From Paenibacillus_AR mesotrionivorans (GTDB taxonomy: Bacteria; Bacillota; Bacilli; Paenibacillales; NBRC-103111): a DNA stretch of 64,000 bases. Position numbers and translations under genes: made by a program. The notes beneath the pieces were generated by a model. The model saw only the letters and a program-made list of their open reading frames with translations. It was not told where the DNA came from and made no database searches. Position 1 is the first letter of the stretch; each line of letters begins with the position of its first letter. Of this stretch, positions 48,054 to 57,609 are shown one piece after another. The stretch covers positions 62,001 through 126,000 of the forward strand of contig NZ_JBJURJ010000012.1 in the NCBI RefSeq assembly GCF_046098205.1. Reading direction: 5' to 3'.

Positions 48054-49823
48054 ATGCGAAGAAGAACAAGCCTGCCTATGAAACTATTTCTCATGTGCTT
48101 TGCATTTGTTTTAAGCTGCATCATCTTGATCAGCCAATTGTCTTACCGATATATCCAGATGGAGGTAAGGGCTAATGACGACTATTATCTCAAGCAGATC
48201 CTCGATAAGGTGGATCAATATTTAACCGTCAACTTTTCCTCCTTCCAGACCATTCTCTTTTCCCTGCAAACATCGGTGCAGGCCAATCTGGGCAACACGG
48301 ATATGATCCGGGATCAGGTCAGGCAGCTGTATGAGCTGAACAGCAATTATGTCAACAATATTTATTTGATCAACAGCGATCTGTCCATTATCGGCGGAAG
48401 CACGGCTACCCGTATCTTTGACGAAGCGCTGCCTGACCGGAAGCCTCTGCTTGAGGCGGCGGACAAAAACAGAAGGGCAACCTTTGTAAGCGAGCCTTAT
48501 CAATCCGCATATTCTGGCTGGACGGTGACTATGGTCCGGTATTTAAGCGGTACTCCAGTCCCCCTAGCAGTGGCAGTTGACTTGGATCTGAATGCCATCG
48601 AGGAAGCCTTATTCAAGATTAATAAACAGGAACAAATGAATCTGGCGCTTATCACCTCAACAGGTAAAATAATCGCCGGCTTCTCCGAAAATAGAGAGCC
48701 TCTGGAAGTAGATGACCACATGTTTTTCATTGGGGAGACGTCAGGGGAACAGATTCTGGACAGCAGCGGGTCCAGTATGCAGGTCAGCACCAAGGAAGGG
48801 AATCCGGTTTCCATTTTGAAGCAGCCTACAGAAAAGTTCAATTGGTTCATCATTTCGATTAACGATGAATCGCGTTTGGAGGCGGCGCTGGCCAGATTGC
48901 AAACGTACTACTTCGGGCTGTTGCTTGCCGGCTTAGTGCTAAGCCTGCTCATTTCCTACTTCATTGCTAAGTATATCCGCATTCCGCTGTATTACCTGAA
49001 GGCCAAAATGAACCGGGTGGAGCAAGGCGATCTGAATGTGACCATATCCATAAAACGGAGTGATGAGTTTGGCGAGCTCTCCCGGGCATTTGACAGGATG
49101 CTGCAGCAAATCGGCGAGCTGATGCAGCGCTCTGAGCAGCAAAACGAGCTCAGGAGAAGGCTGGAAATTCAGGTTCTGCAATCGCAGATTAACCCTCATT
49201 TCCTGTATAACACGCTGGGCTCCATCAGCAATGTCGTCCGTCTGGGACAGCTGGATAAGGTTGATGTGGTGATCGGCTCGCTGATCTCCTTATTGGAATA
49301 CGGAATATCGGAAGCTTCGGAGCAGGTTGAGTTGCGTTATGAGCTGCAGAATGTTTCCGACTATATTGCCATCCAGAATATCCGCTATAACCGGAGCTTT
49401 CAATTGATCGAGCAGATTGAGGAAGGGCTTATGGCGTTCCCGGTATTTCGGATGCTGCTGCAGCCGTTAGTGGAGAATAGTGTTTTTCACGGATATAGCG
49501 GCGGGCAGCTGGAGGGATCGATTGCCATTCGTGCTTATGGCGAGGGTGAATTCACTGTCATTGAGGTGGAGGATCAGGGTGCAGGGATCACAAAGGATAA
49601 GCTCGGGCATCTGTTGGTGCCCGATTCGGCCGGTTTGGAGCCTAAGCGCAAAAGAATCGGGATGAACAACATTCACGAGCGAATCAAATTGCATTACGGA
49701 GAGCAGTATGGTCTGCAGATTATCAGTATCCCCGGCAGGGGAACCAAAGTCCGTGCGTTATTCCCGCCCAGTCCGGCAAAGGAGCTGCATAAAGATGAGA
49801 ACCTACACCTGCCTCATTGTTGA
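48054..49823 (+). CDS. YesM-type sensor histidine kinase 2
   Basis: 589 residues from ATG 48054 (AAAGGGA 9 bases upstream). Membrane segments about 8-28 (MKLFLMCFAFVLSCIILIS) and 285-306 (YFGLLLAGLVLSLLISYFIA) enclose a Cache-type sensor. HAMP (to about 360), then QSQINPHFLYNTLGSI with the phosphoacceptor His near 380, and ATPase boxes LLQPLVENSVFHGY, VEDQGAGITKD and GMNNIHERIKLHYG. It overlaps its response regulator by 29 bases, the same as pair 1. Expected to sense the ligand of importer 2 or a related cue. Confidence 0.95.
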   Translation: MRRRTSLPMKLFLMCFAFVLSCIILISQLSYRYIQMEVRANDDYYLKQILDKVDQYLTVNFSSFQTILFSLQTSVQANLGNTDMIRDQVRQLYELNSNYVNNIYLINSDLSIIGGSTATRIFDEALPDRKPLLEAADKNRRATFVSEPYQSAYSGWTVTMVRYLSGTPVPLAVAVDLDLNAIEEALFKINKQEQMNLALITSTGKIIAGFSENREPLEVDDHMFFIGETSGEQILDSSGSSMQVSTKEGNPVSILKQPTEKFNWFIISINDESRLEAALARLQTYYFGLLLAGLVLSLLISYFIAKYIRIPLYYLKAKMNRVEQGDLNVTISIKRSDEFGELSRAFDRMLQQIGELMQRSEQQNELRRRLEIQVLQSQINPHFLYNTLGSISNVVRLGQLDKVDVVIGSLISLLEYGISEASEQVELRYELQNVSDYIAIQNIRYNRSFQLIEQIEEGLMAFPVFRMLLQPLVENSVFHGYSGGQLEGSIAIRAYGEGEFTVIEVEDQGAGITKDKLGHLLVPDSAGLEPKRKRIGMNNIHERIKLHYGEQYGLQIISIPGRGTKVRALFPPSPAKELHKDENLHLPHC

Positions 49824-51408
49824 CGACGAGGATTTGATTCTGCAAAGGCTGGAGCTGTTCTTCCAGGAGCTGGCCCGCAGGGATAAACGGTTTCTTCTGG
49901 TGGGTAAGGCATACAGCGGGATAAAGGGGATGGAGGAGGCGCTTAGACTGAAGCCCGATATCATCCTGTCGGATATCGTCATGCCGCAGCTGGATGGAAT
50001 ATCCATGATTGAGGAGCTGAAGCCCAAGCTTCCCAACACCCGCTACATTCTCCTTACGGCATACTCGTCGTTTGAATATGCCCAACGGGCGATCCAGGCC
50101 AATATTATGGAATACATCATCAAGGTTCCCCTTCGGGAAGAAGCCCTGCAGCGGGCATTGGATAAGGCGGCCGCCTCCATGGAGGAAGCCAGAAGAAAGG
50201 AGGACGAGCTGCTATCCCTGAATGTGGCGGTGCAGGAGAATAAGTACCGGGTACGCAAGCAGTTTTTCAACGAGCTGGTCAGGGGGGAGGTTCCCCCCCA
50301 CCGGGCTGCGGACTTCGGAAAACGGATGCAGCTTCAATTTTTTGAGGCTCATTATTGCTGCTTTATTGCAGAGATGAACCACTATGACACCTTTCGAAAC
50401 GAGTATTCGGCAGTAGACCAGAGTATTCTGAAATATGCGGTTATCAATATCATCGATGAAACCCTGGTCAGCTTCGGTGCAGGAGCGGCCTCCGAATTGC
50501 TCGACAATCATTTTATCGGATTTCTTGCCTGGAGCCATACCCGCAGTGAAATGGATACGGAGCTGGTCTGCCAGACGATGGGACGCCAGATTGTGCAGAA
50601 CTTGAAGCAATTCCTGAATCAAGAGGTATCTGTTGCCTTCGGCAGTCCCCACCGGGGCTGGGAGTCGGTTAACCAAGCCTATACGGAGGCGGCTGGTGTG
50701 TGTGCGGACTTCTATTTTCATGAGGATAAGACGGTCATTACCTTAGCACACCGCATCCCTTACCATAATGACCGGCGGGAGGCCCTTCAAGAGAAGCTGG
50801 CGGATTTTCTTGACTGGATGTTCAGGGATGTTACCAGAGCGGAGCTGGATGAACGGATGGCAGAGATAAGCCGGTTTTTCTCGGATAATAAAATTCATAA
50901 GTCCATCTTGGCGCCTATGCTGCGGAATTTTTATCGAGGCATTTCAGCAAAATTGAAATCATGGAGTGTTATGGAGTCTGAGGACGAGGAGTTCCCGCTG
51001 CAATTTATGACATTCCGGGAGCAGCTCAGATTCATCAGCAGCTTTATCACGGAATGTCTGCAGGAGAACAAGCTTGTTCACCGCACAGAGATTACAAGAG
51101 CCCAGCGGTTCATTGAGCGGAATCTGAAGCTGCGCCTGAGTCTTCAGGCCATTGCCGATCATGTGAACCTGGCCCCCACCTATTTCAGCAGCCTGTTCAA
51201 GAAAACCATGAAGGAAGGAGTCGTGGATTATATTAACCGCCGGAAGATTGAGCTGTCCCTGGAGCTGTTGCAATCGAGGGATTACTCCATTATGGAATTA
51301 TGCGAGGAAGTGGGAATTGTGAATGAAGGCTACTTCTGCAAGCTGTTTAAGCAGTATACGGGAATTACACCCAAGCAATACCGTAAAAAAATCCACGGGC
51401 TGAAGTAG
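49795..51408 (+). CDS. YesN-type response regulator 2, AraC output
   Basis: 537 residues from ATG 49795 (AAAGGAG 10 bases upstream). Receiver 1-125: TCLIVDDEDLILQRLELFF, phosphoacceptor Asp near 60 in ILSDIVMPQLDGISM, LLTAYSSFEYA, YIIKVPLREEAL. In the last block Val replaces the usual Lys-Pro context, but Lys is kept (IIKVP). The AraC end (about 435-537) includes LQAIADHVNLAPTYFSSLFK and EEVGIVNEGYFCKLFKQYTG. Overlaps kinase 2. Probable activator of importer 2, the FAD oxidoreductase and the giant secreted protein. Confidence 0.95.
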   Translation: MRTYTCLIVDDEDLILQRLELFFQELARRDKRFLLVGKAYSGIKGMEEALRLKPDIILSDIVMPQLDGISMIEELKPKLPNTRYILLTAYSSFEYAQRAIQANIMEYIIKVPLREEALQRALDKAAASMEEARRKEDELLSLNVAVQENKYRVRKQFFNELVRGEVPPHRAADFGKRMQLQFFEAHYCCFIAEMNHYDTFRNEYSAVDQSILKYAVINIIDETLVSFGAGAASELLDNHFIGFLAWSHTRSEMDTELVCQTMGRQIVQNLKQFLNQEVSVAFGSPHRGWESVNQAYTEAAGVCADFYFHEDKTVITLAHRIPYHNDRREALQEKLADFLDWMFRDVTRAELDERMAEISRFFSDNKIHKSILAPMLRNFYRGISAKLKSWSVMESEDEEFPLQFMTFREQLRFISSFITECLQENKLVHRTEITRAQRFIERNLKLRLSLQAIADHVNLAPTYFSSLFKKTMKEGVVDYINRRKIELSLELLQSRDYSIMELCEEVGIVNEGYFCKLFKQYTGITPKQYRKKIHGLK

Positions 51409-51482
51409 CCTTATCCGCCAACGGATAAAAATCTGTGAATTTTTCATAAAATCCTGTAAACAAGCGGCTCCGAGAAAGGTTA

Positions 51483-51510
51483 CCATGAATAGCAAATCTA
51501 TTCATGGAGG
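51483..51510 (+). promoter_or_regulatory. Perfect hairpin abutting the FAD-oxidoreductase ribosome-binding site
   Basis: CCATGAATAG-caaat-CTATTCATGG (51483-51507). The Shine-Dalgarno GGAGG (51506-51510) shares its first two bases with the stem. No T-run. Confidence 0.8.
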
Positions 51511-51518
51511 TTATCACA

Positions 51519-53720
51519 ATGGAGCTTATTAAATCGGATGTGACCGTCATTGGCGGAGGAATTGCGGGAATATGCGCCGCCATTGCCGCTGCACGGAACG
51601 GATTGAAGGTAACCCTCATTAATGACCGTCCTGTTCTGGGCGGGAATGCCAGCAGTGAGGTCAGGGTTCATATCAACGGCTCGGCTTATCACGGGATCAG
51701 CCCATCCTATTATGCCCGGGAGGGCGGGCTGGTGGAAGAGCTGAAGCTGAAGATTTTCCATTACAATCCCTTGTATAACAAAAAGATCATGGCCTCGGTG
51801 TCGGATTCGGTCCTATTGGACATGGTGTACGGGGAACCGGCCATCTCCCTTTTCCTGAATACCTCCGTGTATGAAACAGGGATGGAGAACGGAAGGATAG
51901 GCTGGGTGGACGGTCTGCAGTTGGCCTCGGAACGGAGGCTGCGGTTTGAAAGCCCTTATTTCATTGATTGCTCCGGCGATGGAGTGGTGGGATACCAGGC
52001 AGGCGCTCTTTATAAGCGGGGGAGGGAGGCCAAGGCCGAGTTTGACGAAGATTTGGCCCCGGACACCGCAGACCACTACACCATGGGGGATACGATCCTT
52101 TTTCAAACCCGAGATGTGGGCTATAAGGTCCCGTTCCGAAGGCCCGAGTTTGCATACGATATTACCAAGCTGGATTTCTTCGATAGTATCCGCAGAGGCT
52201 TGAATTATCGTGCGATTCCCCGCAAAATCAATGGAATTGGCGGGTTATGGTGGCTGGAATTCGGCGGGCATCTGGATGTAGTTCGGGACAACGAGGATAT
52301 CACGCTGGAGCTGCGTAAGCTGGTTTACGGGATCTGGGATTACATCAAGAACAGCGGCGAATTTGATGATGTGGACAATGTCATCCTGGATTATGTGTCT
52401 CCGATCGCCGGGAAACGGGAATCAAGGCGTTTTGTCGGGGATTATATGCTGTCGCAAAAGGATCTCACGGAGAAGCCGTATTTCCCGGATGCCGTGGCTG
52501 TAGGAGGCTGGGCTATGGACCTGCACGCTGCCAGGGGGATCTATGATGAAGGACCGGCTACGGCGTGGAATTTTGTTCCCGGGCTGTACAATATCCCGTT
52601 CAGAAGCTTGTATTCAGCCAATGTTCCCAATCTGATGATGGCAGGCCGGAATATAAGCGCCACCCATGTGGCCTTTGGGTCCACCCGGGTGATGGCTACC
52701 TGCGGCTGTATGGGGCAGGCGGCAGGAACGGCTGCCGCTTTATGTGTGCAATATGGTGTGAACCCGTCTGCTCTGGCAGCAAATCATGCGCCGGAGCTGC
52801 AGGCGGCCCTGCTAAGGGACGGGCAGACAATCTCCGGGCGCAGGGAGGAGCCGGACCCTTATTTCGCAGAGGGGTTAACGGTGCGCGCTTCGTCTCAGCG
52901 GGCGTACAGTAATGCAGTGGGTGCTGAAGCCGTTTCTTTGGATAAGTCTCTATGCTTGGTGCTGCCTGTTCATACGGAGCATGTGGAGAGCGTAAGCGTG
53001 AGGGTCAGGAATCAGGGAGCAGCAGCGGAAACCCTGTTCGTACAGCTCTTCGGTGGAGACCGGAAGGAGACGTATATTCCCGGCAGCAGGCTCAGGAGCA
53101 GCAGTGTGGATATCGCGGCAGGCTTCGATGGGTGGATTACTCTGCCTTTGGATTGCAGCAAACCCGCGGACGACAAGCTTTATATCGTGCTTGAGGGTAC
53201 AGAGCAGCTTGCTGTGTATTGCAATGATGATCAGCTTACGGGGGCGGTCAGCTTCCAGTATCAACCGGAGGTGCCGGCCAAGCTGAAGAAGTGGAGCAGG
53301 AATATATGCTTCAAGGATCTGCTTCCCGCCCAGAACATGTATGAGCCCGCCAATGTGGTCAACGGGTATTCCCGGCCTTACGGGCTGCCCCATGTATGGG
53401 TATCTGAACGGACGGAGGGGCAGGAGTGGCTGGAGCTTGCCTGGGCCTCACCCCGGAATGTGGAGGAGCTCCATCTGGTGCTCAATCCGCGGTTGGACTT
53501 GGAGCACTTCAACGATCCCATTGAAACCCTGATTAAGGATTATGATGTGATCCTGAGCCTTGCGGACGGGAGCCAGCAGAGAATAGAGGTCAGAGGGAAT
53601 TATCTTTCGTTAAATAAACATCCAGTTGGCATGCAGGGCATAACCGGCATCCGATTTGAATTCACAGCTACTTACGGCTCGCCTTACTACGAGGTATTCG
53701 CCGTGAAATTGTACAATTAA
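51519..53720 (+). CDS. FAD-dependent oxidoreductase (FAD_oxidored type) with C-terminal beta-sandwich modules
   Basis: 733 residues from ATG 51519; the ATG at 51504 lies inside the hairpin, and GGAGG is 8 bases before 51519. Residues 1-430 are the flavoprotein: VTVIGGGIAGICAAIAAARN, NDRPVLGGNASSEVRVH, FIDCSGDGVVGYQAGA, MMAGRNISATHVAFGSTRVM and MGQAAGTAAALCVQYG. Residues ~445-590 form a beta-rich module, and ~600-733 a discoidin-like module (ANVVNGYSRPYGLPHVWVSE, WLELAWASPRNVEELHLVL, YEVFAVKLYN). There is no signal peptide, so it is cytoplasmic. Such proteins accompany glycan-degradation loci; substrate unknown. Here it may oxidise an imported sugar. Confidence 0.88.
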   Translation: MELIKSDVTVIGGGIAGICAAIAAARNGLKVTLINDRPVLGGNASSEVRVHINGSAYHGISPSYYAREGGLVEELKLKIFHYNPLYNKKIMASVSDSVLLDMVYGEPAISLFLNTSVYETGMENGRIGWVDGLQLASERRLRFESPYFIDCSGDGVVGYQAGALYKRGREAKAEFDEDLAPDTADHYTMGDTILFQTRDVGYKVPFRRPEFAYDITKLDFFDSIRRGLNYRAIPRKINGIGGLWWLEFGGHLDVVRDNEDITLELRKLVYGIWDYIKNSGEFDDVDNVILDYVSPIAGKRESRRFVGDYMLSQKDLTEKPYFPDAVAVGGWAMDLHAARGIYDEGPATAWNFVPGLYNIPFRSLYSANVPNLMMAGRNISATHVAFGSTRVMATCGCMGQAAGTAAALCVQYGVNPSALAANHAPELQAALLRDGQTISGRREEPDPYFAEGLTVRASSQRAYSNAVGAEAVSLDKSLCLVLPVHTEHVESVSVRVRNQGAAAETLFVQLFGGDRKETYIPGSRLRSSSVDIAAGFDGWITLPLDCSKPADDKLYIVLEGTEQLAVYCNDDQLTGAVSFQYQPEVPAKLKKWSRNICFKDLLPAQNMYEPANVVNGYSRPYGLPHVWVSERTEGQEWLELAWASPRNVEELHLVLNPRLDLEHFNDPIETLIKDYDVILSLADGSQQRIEVRGNYLSLNKHPVGMQGITGIRFEFTATYGSPYYEVFAVKLYN

Positions 53721-53729
53721 CCTCATGTT

Positions 53730-53774
53730 AAGCTATACCCGCTTGATTGCCAGCAGCCGGGTATAGCTTTTTTT
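53730..53774 (+). terminator. Terminator after the FAD oxidoreductase
   Basis: AAGCTATACCCG (53730-53741) and CGGGTATAGCTT (53758-53769), then a T-run. Confidence 0.9.
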
Positions 53775-53805
53775 CAATTTTGCGGACAGCGCGGCAACGG
53801 CAAAA

Positions 53806-53884
53806 GATCGTATAAGAATTTCTTAAAATCCTAGAAATGTAAGGGCCGCAGACAAGCTATCATCATTTTAAGAAAGCGTTTACA
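53806..53884 (+). promoter_or_regulatory. Control region of the giant golvesin-domain gene
   Basis: GATCGTATAAGAATTTCTTA followed by AAATCC (from 53806) matches the importer-2 upstream element at 44340. A cre site AGAAAGCGTTTACA is at 53871-53884 (13 of 14 consensus positions). Both lie within 130 bases of the start codon. Confidence 0.6.
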
Positions 53885-53931
53885 ATATGTGGAATTGCTT
53901 TCTATCTTATTGAAAAGGAGGGTATGGGATT

Positions 53932-56900
53932 ATGTTCAGAAAGCTATTCATCATTTGCCTTATTGCGGCAATCGTTTCACCATTCGCCGGGGGTGTAAGG
54001 AATCCCCCTGCAGTGTCGGCTGAGGAAGTGCTGCCGTACAAGACCATCATCATTGACGACGGAAGCCTGTCCATTGACGGTGTCGTGACCAGCGACCCCA
54101 CCAACACCTCTAACGGCTATAAAACCACAGGCAACTGGAAGGTCAGTACCACTGTGAAGGGCTACAACAATTCCGGCACCAGGTACACGGATACCGTTAA
54201 CAATACCGTCACCTGGAACCCCGGACTAAAGGCAGGAACAGCCAAAATCTCTTTGTACAAGCCGGATTGGGCGGATAAAGCAGACAGCAATGCGAAGGTC
54301 GAGATTGTCCATAACGGGATGACGGAGGTGCAGTCTATCGATCTCCGGCCTTCGGCGGGCGGTGCCGGCTGGGTCGAATTGGGTGACTTCTACTTCAACG
54401 GTGTAGATGAAGAGTTTGTCCGGGTGACCCGGGTTCAGGCTACGACCAGCACCATCCTGACGCGTGTTGACGCCGTTAAATTCGAAGGACATATCCAGCA
54501 GCAGGCTACTCCTTACAATACCATCATCATGGATGACGGAGCGGAGGGCTTTTCTGCTTCGAGCGGCTGGAAGACAAGCACTGGTGTAAAGGGGTATAAC
54601 AATTCCAGCACCCGGTATACGGACAGCATCAATGATGTCATCACCTGGAATCCCAGGCTGGAGGCCGGCAGGGCCAGAATCTCCTTATACAAGCTGGATT
54701 GGGCGGAGAAGGCGGATGGCAATGTAAAGGTTGAAGTGGTTCATAACGGGTCAACGGAGGTCCAATATATAGATTTGAGACCCGCGGCAGGGGGGACGGG
54801 CTGGATCGATTTGGGAGAGTATGACTTCAGCGGAGCAGGCAGCGAATTCGTCCGGCTGACCCGTGTCCAGCCGACCACCAGCAACATTCTGACGCGGGTG
54901 GACGCCCTTAAATTCGAGGGCTATATCAGGCAGAAGGCCGCGCCGCTTCCGCCGCTGCGCAGCCGGACACTGCAGAATTTGACCTACACGGATAAAGGCA
55001 GCATTGAAAATAACAGCTACAAGGCTACCTTCTATGAGGCGGCATGGGATGGCGGAGGAAAAGCGATAGTCCGTGACTTGTTCTACAAGGATGCAGCAAC
55101 AGGAGACTGGATACCGGCCAATACGGTACCGGAGCGGCTTGAGGAGCAATGGGTTATTCTGGATGGAGATGCGGCTCAGCAGACCAATTATTATGAAACC
55201 ATGAACAAAAGCTGGGTTACGTTGGACAGCATCCAATTCCCCGACGGGCAAACGGCAGTATTGACGGATTCCTCCCATGGGGAGGATTACGATTTTCAGG
55301 CAACCTGGTCGATGACACAGGATAAACCGGATGTGTCTTACGCCTTTACCCCGCGCCGGGACGGCAGCTATGTGATCGGCTATCAGTCCTTCACGGCGGA
55401 GGCGCCTGCAGCCGTGAATGAAGTGTTAAGCGGGTTCAAATCCCATGCCAAGATGATCGGTACTGTAGAATCCACAGGCTTATGGGAGCTGACCGCCCCC
55501 ATGAGTTTGGTGGAGAAGAACAACGGGAATGGCTCTGCCTTCACATACGGGGTATTTGTGCCGGCCGATGAGCTTCCGCTGGAGTTCGAGCCCCATGGCA
55601 GAACCAACAGTCAGCGTCTCGGGATGAGCCTTGTCAACAACGAGGGTGATGTTCAACCGATCCTCTATGCGCCACAGCTGGGAGCATACTCGCGCATGAC
55701 CGCGGAGAGTACGTACCGGTTCCACCTGGGCCTGGCTGCTCAGAGGGGCAGCCTGTATGATGCTTACGAGAATGTGCTTCGCAGCGAATACGGCTATACC
55801 GCATACCGGGAGAATGCAGCAGGCGGATCGCTTACGGATGCCATGTTCAATATGATCGACCTTCTGAAGATGGAGCCGCAAGGGGATGACTCGGTAAATT
55901 ACGTGCCCTCTCCCAGCGGCTGGTGGAGCAGGGCCAAGGGCTTTATTGATATCGAAAATGAGGATACGGTTCGCACCTCATCCAATGGTGTTCTGTTAGG
56001 CACCTACTACCTGACCGGGGATGATGAGCTCTACGATACAAGGGCCCTGCCTGCCATCGAATTCGGAGTTTCGCGGAACGGACAGGGCTGGTCGCCGACG
56101 AAGAAGCCGGTGTACAGTGTCCCTTCCTTATGGAAAATGGCCTCTTTGCCCTTTGACGTGACAACGGTTTCGGCTTTGTCCCAGCTAATGGAGGGCACAG
56201 CAGGCATTCAGGAGCTGGGGCAGGAGGAATACCGCTTCCGCAACCCGGATGAAAGCGGCCGGGGGCCTGTCATTCAACCGCTAATGATGTATAGGCTGAC
56301 AGGCAACGCCACGTATTTGCAGCAGGCAAAAACAGCAGCAGATTCGTATATCGCTCTAAATATTGACACACCCGCCTCCGTAAACATCTCCCAGAATGAG
56401 TTTATTTATCATTACGGCAAGCTGTGGATGGAAATTCTGGAGCTTTATGAGGAAACCAAGGAAACGAAATACCTGGATGCCGCGTACAAGGAGGCCAAGC
56501 GGTACGCCACCATGTTCGTCGCCCGCCCTGTGCCGGAGGGCATCACGACCATCCCCCAGCCGAATGCCCCCTACAAGGAATCCTTCCATTGGCCGGCGAG
56601 CGGCAAATATGAGTATCCCCGGGATAACTTCCCGGAATACGAAACCGGGGGTGTGCAGGCGGAGAACTGGCTCATCTCACCCACCGGTTTGACCTTTGAA
56701 GCGGGCAGCACGGATGCCTATTACCGGATGAATGCCCAGGAGGCGCCGTTTATGCTCCGGCTGGCGCAATACACCGGCGACACGCTGCTGCGGGATATTG
56801 CCCATAATGCCGTGATCGGACGGTATTCCAATTATCCGGGTTATTATTACAAGGGCTTCTCTGTGAGCCAGCTGGAGCCGGAGTTTCCGCTGGAGGGTCC

Positions 56901-57609
56901 CAGCGAACCCACCTCCGTTTATTATCACCATGTGCCCGGTCAGCTGGGGCAGACGATGGATTACCTGATCAGCGAGCAAACACTGAAATCCAGCGGAAGC
57001 ATCTCCTTTCCGGCGGTATTCGAAACCAATTTCCTGTGGTTCAAATACCATCTCTACGGGCATAAGCCGGGTACCTTCTACGGGAATTCCGGTGTATGGC
57101 TATGGATGCCCAAGGGAATTATCCAGACCGGCAATCCGCAGCTGAATTGGATTACAGCAGAGAGCGGCGATCAGCTCTACATCGGGCTCAGCAACGAGTC
57201 AACGGAGGCGCAGACGGCCTCGATCACCTTGAATCAGCAATTGATCGGCTTCAATCCGGCTTTGGAATATCCGGTGACCGTTATCCGGGATAACGGCACA
57301 CCTGAACAGACGGTGATGCGGAACGGGAAAATTGATGTCACCGTCACTGGCCGGGGGCTAACGGCAGTTATTGTAGGCGGTCTTGCGATTCAGTTCCGCA
57401 GCACCAAATCAACACGGCTGCAGAGGATACATCCGGTGCAAGCTATTTTTTCGATACGCATAGTCCCATCGATGCTGTCAAGAGTATGCTCATCGTTAAA
57501 CCTGACGAAACCTCTTATAACGCCTATATCCAGGCCAAAACAGAGCAAGCCTCCATCCTCCACTATTCGCTGGATGGCGGGAGCACGTATACGGCAGCTC
57601 CAGATTTGA
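53932..57609 (+). CDS. Giant secreted golvesin-domain protein, N-terminal part (frameshifted)
   Basis: AAAAGGAGG precedes ATG 53932. Signal peptide RKLFIICLIAAIVSPFAGG. Two tandem golvesin/xanthan-lyase CBD-like modules follow (about 38-187: YKTIIIDDGS, GWVELGDFYFNG, ILTRVDAVKFEG; and about 195-345: YNTIIMDDGA, GWIDLGEYDFSG, ILTRVDALKFEG), nearly identical in order. Residues ~345-1150 are a large domain with beta and then helical segments (GPVIQPLMMYRLTGNATYLQ, EFIYHYGKLWMEILELYEET, EAPFMLRLAQYTGDTLLRDI) that resemble an (alpha/alpha) barrel of glycoside hydrolases or lyases; no family recognised. The frame is lost near 57395: the last ~70 codons are nonsense-like and the true sequence continues one frame over (57402 on). 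Confidence 0.8.
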   Translation: MFRKLFIICLIAAIVSPFAGGVRNPPAVSAEEVLPYKTIIIDDGSLSIDGVVTSDPTNTSNGYKTTGNWKVSTTVKGYNNSGTRYTDTVNNTVTWNPGLKAGTAKISLYKPDWADKADSNAKVEIVHNGMTEVQSIDLRPSAGGAGWVELGDFYFNGVDEEFVRVTRVQATTSTILTRVDAVKFEGHIQQQATPYNTIIMDDGAEGFSASSGWKTSTGVKGYNNSSTRYTDSINDVITWNPRLEAGRARISLYKLDWAEKADGNVKVEVVHNGSTEVQYIDLRPAAGGTGWIDLGEYDFSGAGSEFVRLTRVQPTTSNILTRVDALKFEGYIRQKAAPLPPLRSRTLQNLTYTDKGSIENNSYKATFYEAAWDGGGKAIVRDLFYKDAATGDWIPANTVPERLEEQWVILDGDAAQQTNYYETMNKSWVTLDSIQFPDGQTAVLTDSSHGEDYDFQATWSMTQDKPDVSYAFTPRRDGSYVIGYQSFTAEAPAAVNEVLSGFKSHAKMIGTVESTGLWELTAPMSLVEKNNGNGSAFTYGVFVPADELPLEFEPHGRTNSQRLGMSLVNNEGDVQPILYAPQLGAYSRMTAESTYRFHLGLAAQRGSLYDAYENVLRSEYGYTAYRENAAGGSLTDAMFNMIDLLKMEPQGDDSVNYVPSPSGWWSRAKGFIDIENEDTVRTSSNGVLLGTYYLTGDDELYDTRALPAIEFGVSRNGQGWSPTKKPVYSVPSLWKMASLPFDVTTVSALSQLMEGTAGIQELGQEEYRFRNPDESGRGPVIQPLMMYRLTGNATYLQQAKTAADSYIALNIDTPASVNISQNEFIYHYGKLWMEILELYEETKETKYLDAAYKEAKRYATMFVARPVPEGITTIPQPNAPYKESFHWPASGKYEYPRDNFPEYETGGVQAENWLISPTGLTFEAGSTDAYYRMNAQEAPFMLRLAQYTGDTLLRDIAHNAVIGRYSNYPGYYYKGFSVSQLEPEFPLEGPSEPTSVYYHHVPGQLGQTMDYLISEQTLKSSGSISFPAVFETNFLWFKYHLYGHKPGTFYGNSGVWLWMPKGIIQTGNPQLNWITAESGDQLYIGLSNESTEAQTASITLNQQLIGFNPALEYPVTVIRDNGTPEQTVMRNGKIDVTVTGRGLTAVIVGGLAIQFRSTKSTRLQRIHPVQAIFSIRIVPSMLSRVCSSLNLTKPLITPISRPKQSKPPSSTIRWMAGARIRQLQI

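Noticed and set aside
57385..57455. Programmed -1 frameshift joining the two parts of the giant gene
   Set aside because: No slippery heptamer where the frames change (57391-57401); the T6 run at 57446-57451 is too late, as good coding in the second frame already begins before it.
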